Shown piece by piece: positions 63,107-64,000 of a stretch of 64,000 bases of DNA; within the stretch, counting starts at the first letter, position 1; every line of letters begins with the position of its first letter. Position numbers and translations under genes: made by a program. Under the pieces are notes generated by a model. The model was not told where the DNA came from. It searched no databases and saw only the letters and a list, made by a program, of their open reading frames with translations. Source of the stretch: Dyella sp. BiH032 (GTDB lineage: Bacteria; Pseudomonadota; Gammaproteobacteria; Xanthomonadales; Rhodanobacteraceae); contig NZ_CP134867.1 of NCBI RefSeq assembly GCF_031954525.1, positions 2,790,001 through 2,854,000 on the forward strand. The letters are read 5' to 3'.

Positions 63107-63135
63107 CCGCGGCGTTCGTTTCCAGAAGGAGTTTC

Positions 63136-64000
63136 ATGTCGATGTGGAAGAAGATCGTGCTCGGTGCGTTCCTGCTTTCGGCGGCCGGCCTCGTTGCCGC
63201 GCAGAACATCAGCCCGACGCCGCCCATGGGCTGGAACAGCTGGGACAGCTATGGCCTGACTGTCGACGAAGCGGCTTTCAAGGCGAATGCGACGGAGCTC
63301 GCCAAGCTGCGCCCGTACGGCTGGACCTATGCGGTGATCGACCAGGGCTGGTACATGCGCCGCCCGCAGGGCGACTCGTTGCAGAACCGGGATTTCGTGC
63401 TGGACGAAAACGGCCTGCTGGTGCCGGCGCTCAACCGGTTTCCTTCCGCCGCCGATGGGCAAGGCTTCAAGCCGCTCGCCGACTGGGTGCATGCGCGCGG
63501 GCTGAAGTTCGGTATCCACATCGTGCGTGGCATTCCCAAGCAGGCGGTGACGGCGCGCTCGCCCATCGCGGGTTCCGCCTTCCACGTTGACGAAGCGGCC
63601 GACACCACGGACACCTGCCCTTGGGACGACAGCAACTACGGCGTGCGCGACACGCCGGCCGGCCAGGCCTATTACGACGCGATGTTGGCCATGTACGCGC
63701 GCTGGGGTGTGGATTTCCTCAAGGTCGACTGTATTGCCGATCATCCGTACAAGGGCAGCGAGATCCGCCAGATCGCACGAGCCATCAAGAAGGCGGGACG
63801 GCCCATCGTGCTCAGCCTTTCGCCGGGTCCGACGCAGTTGTCGCACGCGGAGGAGATTCGCCAGTTCGGGCAGATGTGGCGCATCTCCAACGACGTGTGG
63901 GACGGCTGGACGTTCGTCCGTGCGCGTCCCAACGACGACTTCCCCATGGGCGTGCGCGACGTCTTCGAACGCCTGCCCGCATGGGCGGGCCACGCACGCG
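63136..64000 (+). CDS. GH27-type glycosidase (partial, runs off the window)
   Basis: The first ~288 residues of an exported glycoside hydrolase family 27 enzyme (signal IVLGAFLLSAAGLVAAQ; PPMGWNSWDSYG). The nucleophile is expected in DFLKVDCIAD and the acid/base in WRISNDVWDGW. The usual family segment with paired Asp and Cys (D-D-C-W) is here I-D-Q-G-W, so the substrate may not be plain alpha-galactosides. AGAAGGAG precedes the ATG. It closes the pentose operon and could release arabinose (a beta-L-arabinopyranosidase activity is known in this family); the 3' part is outside the window. Confidence 0.85.
   Translation, partial: MSMWKKIVLGAFLLSAAGLVAAQNISPTPPMGWNSWDSYGLTVDEAAFKANATELAKLRPYGWTYAVIDQGWYMRRPQGDSLQNRDFVLDENGLLVPALNRFPSAADGQGFKPLADWVHARGLKFGIHIVRGIPKQAVTARSPIAGSAFHVDEAADTTDTCPWDDSNYGVRDTPAGQAYYDAMLAMYARWGVDFLKVDCIADHPYKGSEIRQIARAIKKAGRPIVLSLSPGPTQLSHAEEIRQFGQMWRISNDVWDGWTFVRARPNDDFPMGVRDVFERLPAWAGHAR

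Noticed and set aside
1..64000. tRNA, rRNA, CRISPR array, insertion sequence, prophage or attachment sites
   Set aside because: None of the expected structures, repeats, transposase or integrase motifs was seen; base composition and gene style are uniform across the window.

Overview
The window is high-GC DNA (roughly two thirds G+C by eye) with dense coding, Shine-Dalgarno starts and typical gammaproteobacterial gene families. The mix suggests a soil or plant-associated member of the Rhodanobacteraceae/Xanthomonadaceae (Dyella, Luteibacter or Rhodanobacter type). It includes a periplasmic sensor kinase with Reg_prop propeller, a large winged-helix/ATPase regulator, a Tat-exported xanthine-dehydrogenase-like enzyme, GH2/GH27/GH76 glycosidases and many alpha/beta hydrolases. 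The taxonomic placement is inference from gene content; no rRNA, tRNA, CRISPR array or insertion sequence was seen.

Layout. 0.15-1.0 kb: ArsR repressor plus SRPBCC protein, with a near-perfect operator over the repressor start. 1.3-5.1 kb: a LuxR response regulator and its giant Reg_prop sensor kinase, divergent from a DoxX-like / cupin / alpha-beta hydrolase / SDR run (5.3-8.3 kb). 8.4-10.4 kb: AraC regulator divergent from an aldo/keto reductase. 10.5-17.4 kb: Tat-exported Gfo/Idh/MocA oxidoreductase, alpha/beta hydrolase, GH2 beta-galactosidase and an Asp-box sialidase-like protein. 17.5-19.9 kb: DUF3237, aldo/keto reductase and a divergent LysR regulator. 20.0-26.9 kb: VOC protein, M13 metallopeptidase with a strong terminator, double NTF2-like protein, alpha/beta hydrolase, membrane protein, zinc alcohol dehydrogenase with an FNR-type promoter, and a tautomerase. 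27.0-29.5 kb: a gene-poor stretch with a 14-nt palindrome and then a GH76 alpha-mannanase.

29.6-38.9 kb is the most intriguing region. A six-gene minus-strand operon (epoxide hydrolase, a 64-aa DUF2007-like protein, alpha/beta hydrolase, cytochrome P460, alpha/beta hydrolase, a 92-aa protein) is divergent from a soluble multi-PAS/GAF histidine kinase and two response regulators. A perfect 8+2+8 palindrome lies in the shared promoter. 38.9-43.0 kb: a winged-helix/ATPase/TPR regulator, an Ohr-type peroxidase and a sigma-factor-like protein that lacks region 4. 43.3-46.2 kb: a second GH2 enzyme and a membrane fatty-acid/sterol hydroxylase. 46.6-50.5 kb: a three-subunit periplasmic molybdenum aldehyde oxidoreductase (PaoABC/YagTSR type). 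50.6-53.8 kb: an overlapping exonuclease/helicase pair resembling Bacillus MrfB/MrfA.

54.0-64.0 kb: a LysR regulator is divergent from an operon for non-phosphorylative pentose (L-arabinose) catabolism. It encodes an arabonate dehydratase, an alpha-ketoglutarate semialdehyde dehydrogenase, a 2-keto-3-deoxyarabonate dehydratase, an AraFGH-type ABC importer, and a GH27 glycosidase that runs off the right edge. Together these would release, import and convert the sugar acid to 2-oxoglutarate. The sugar dehydrogenase and lactonase for the first two steps are not in the window.
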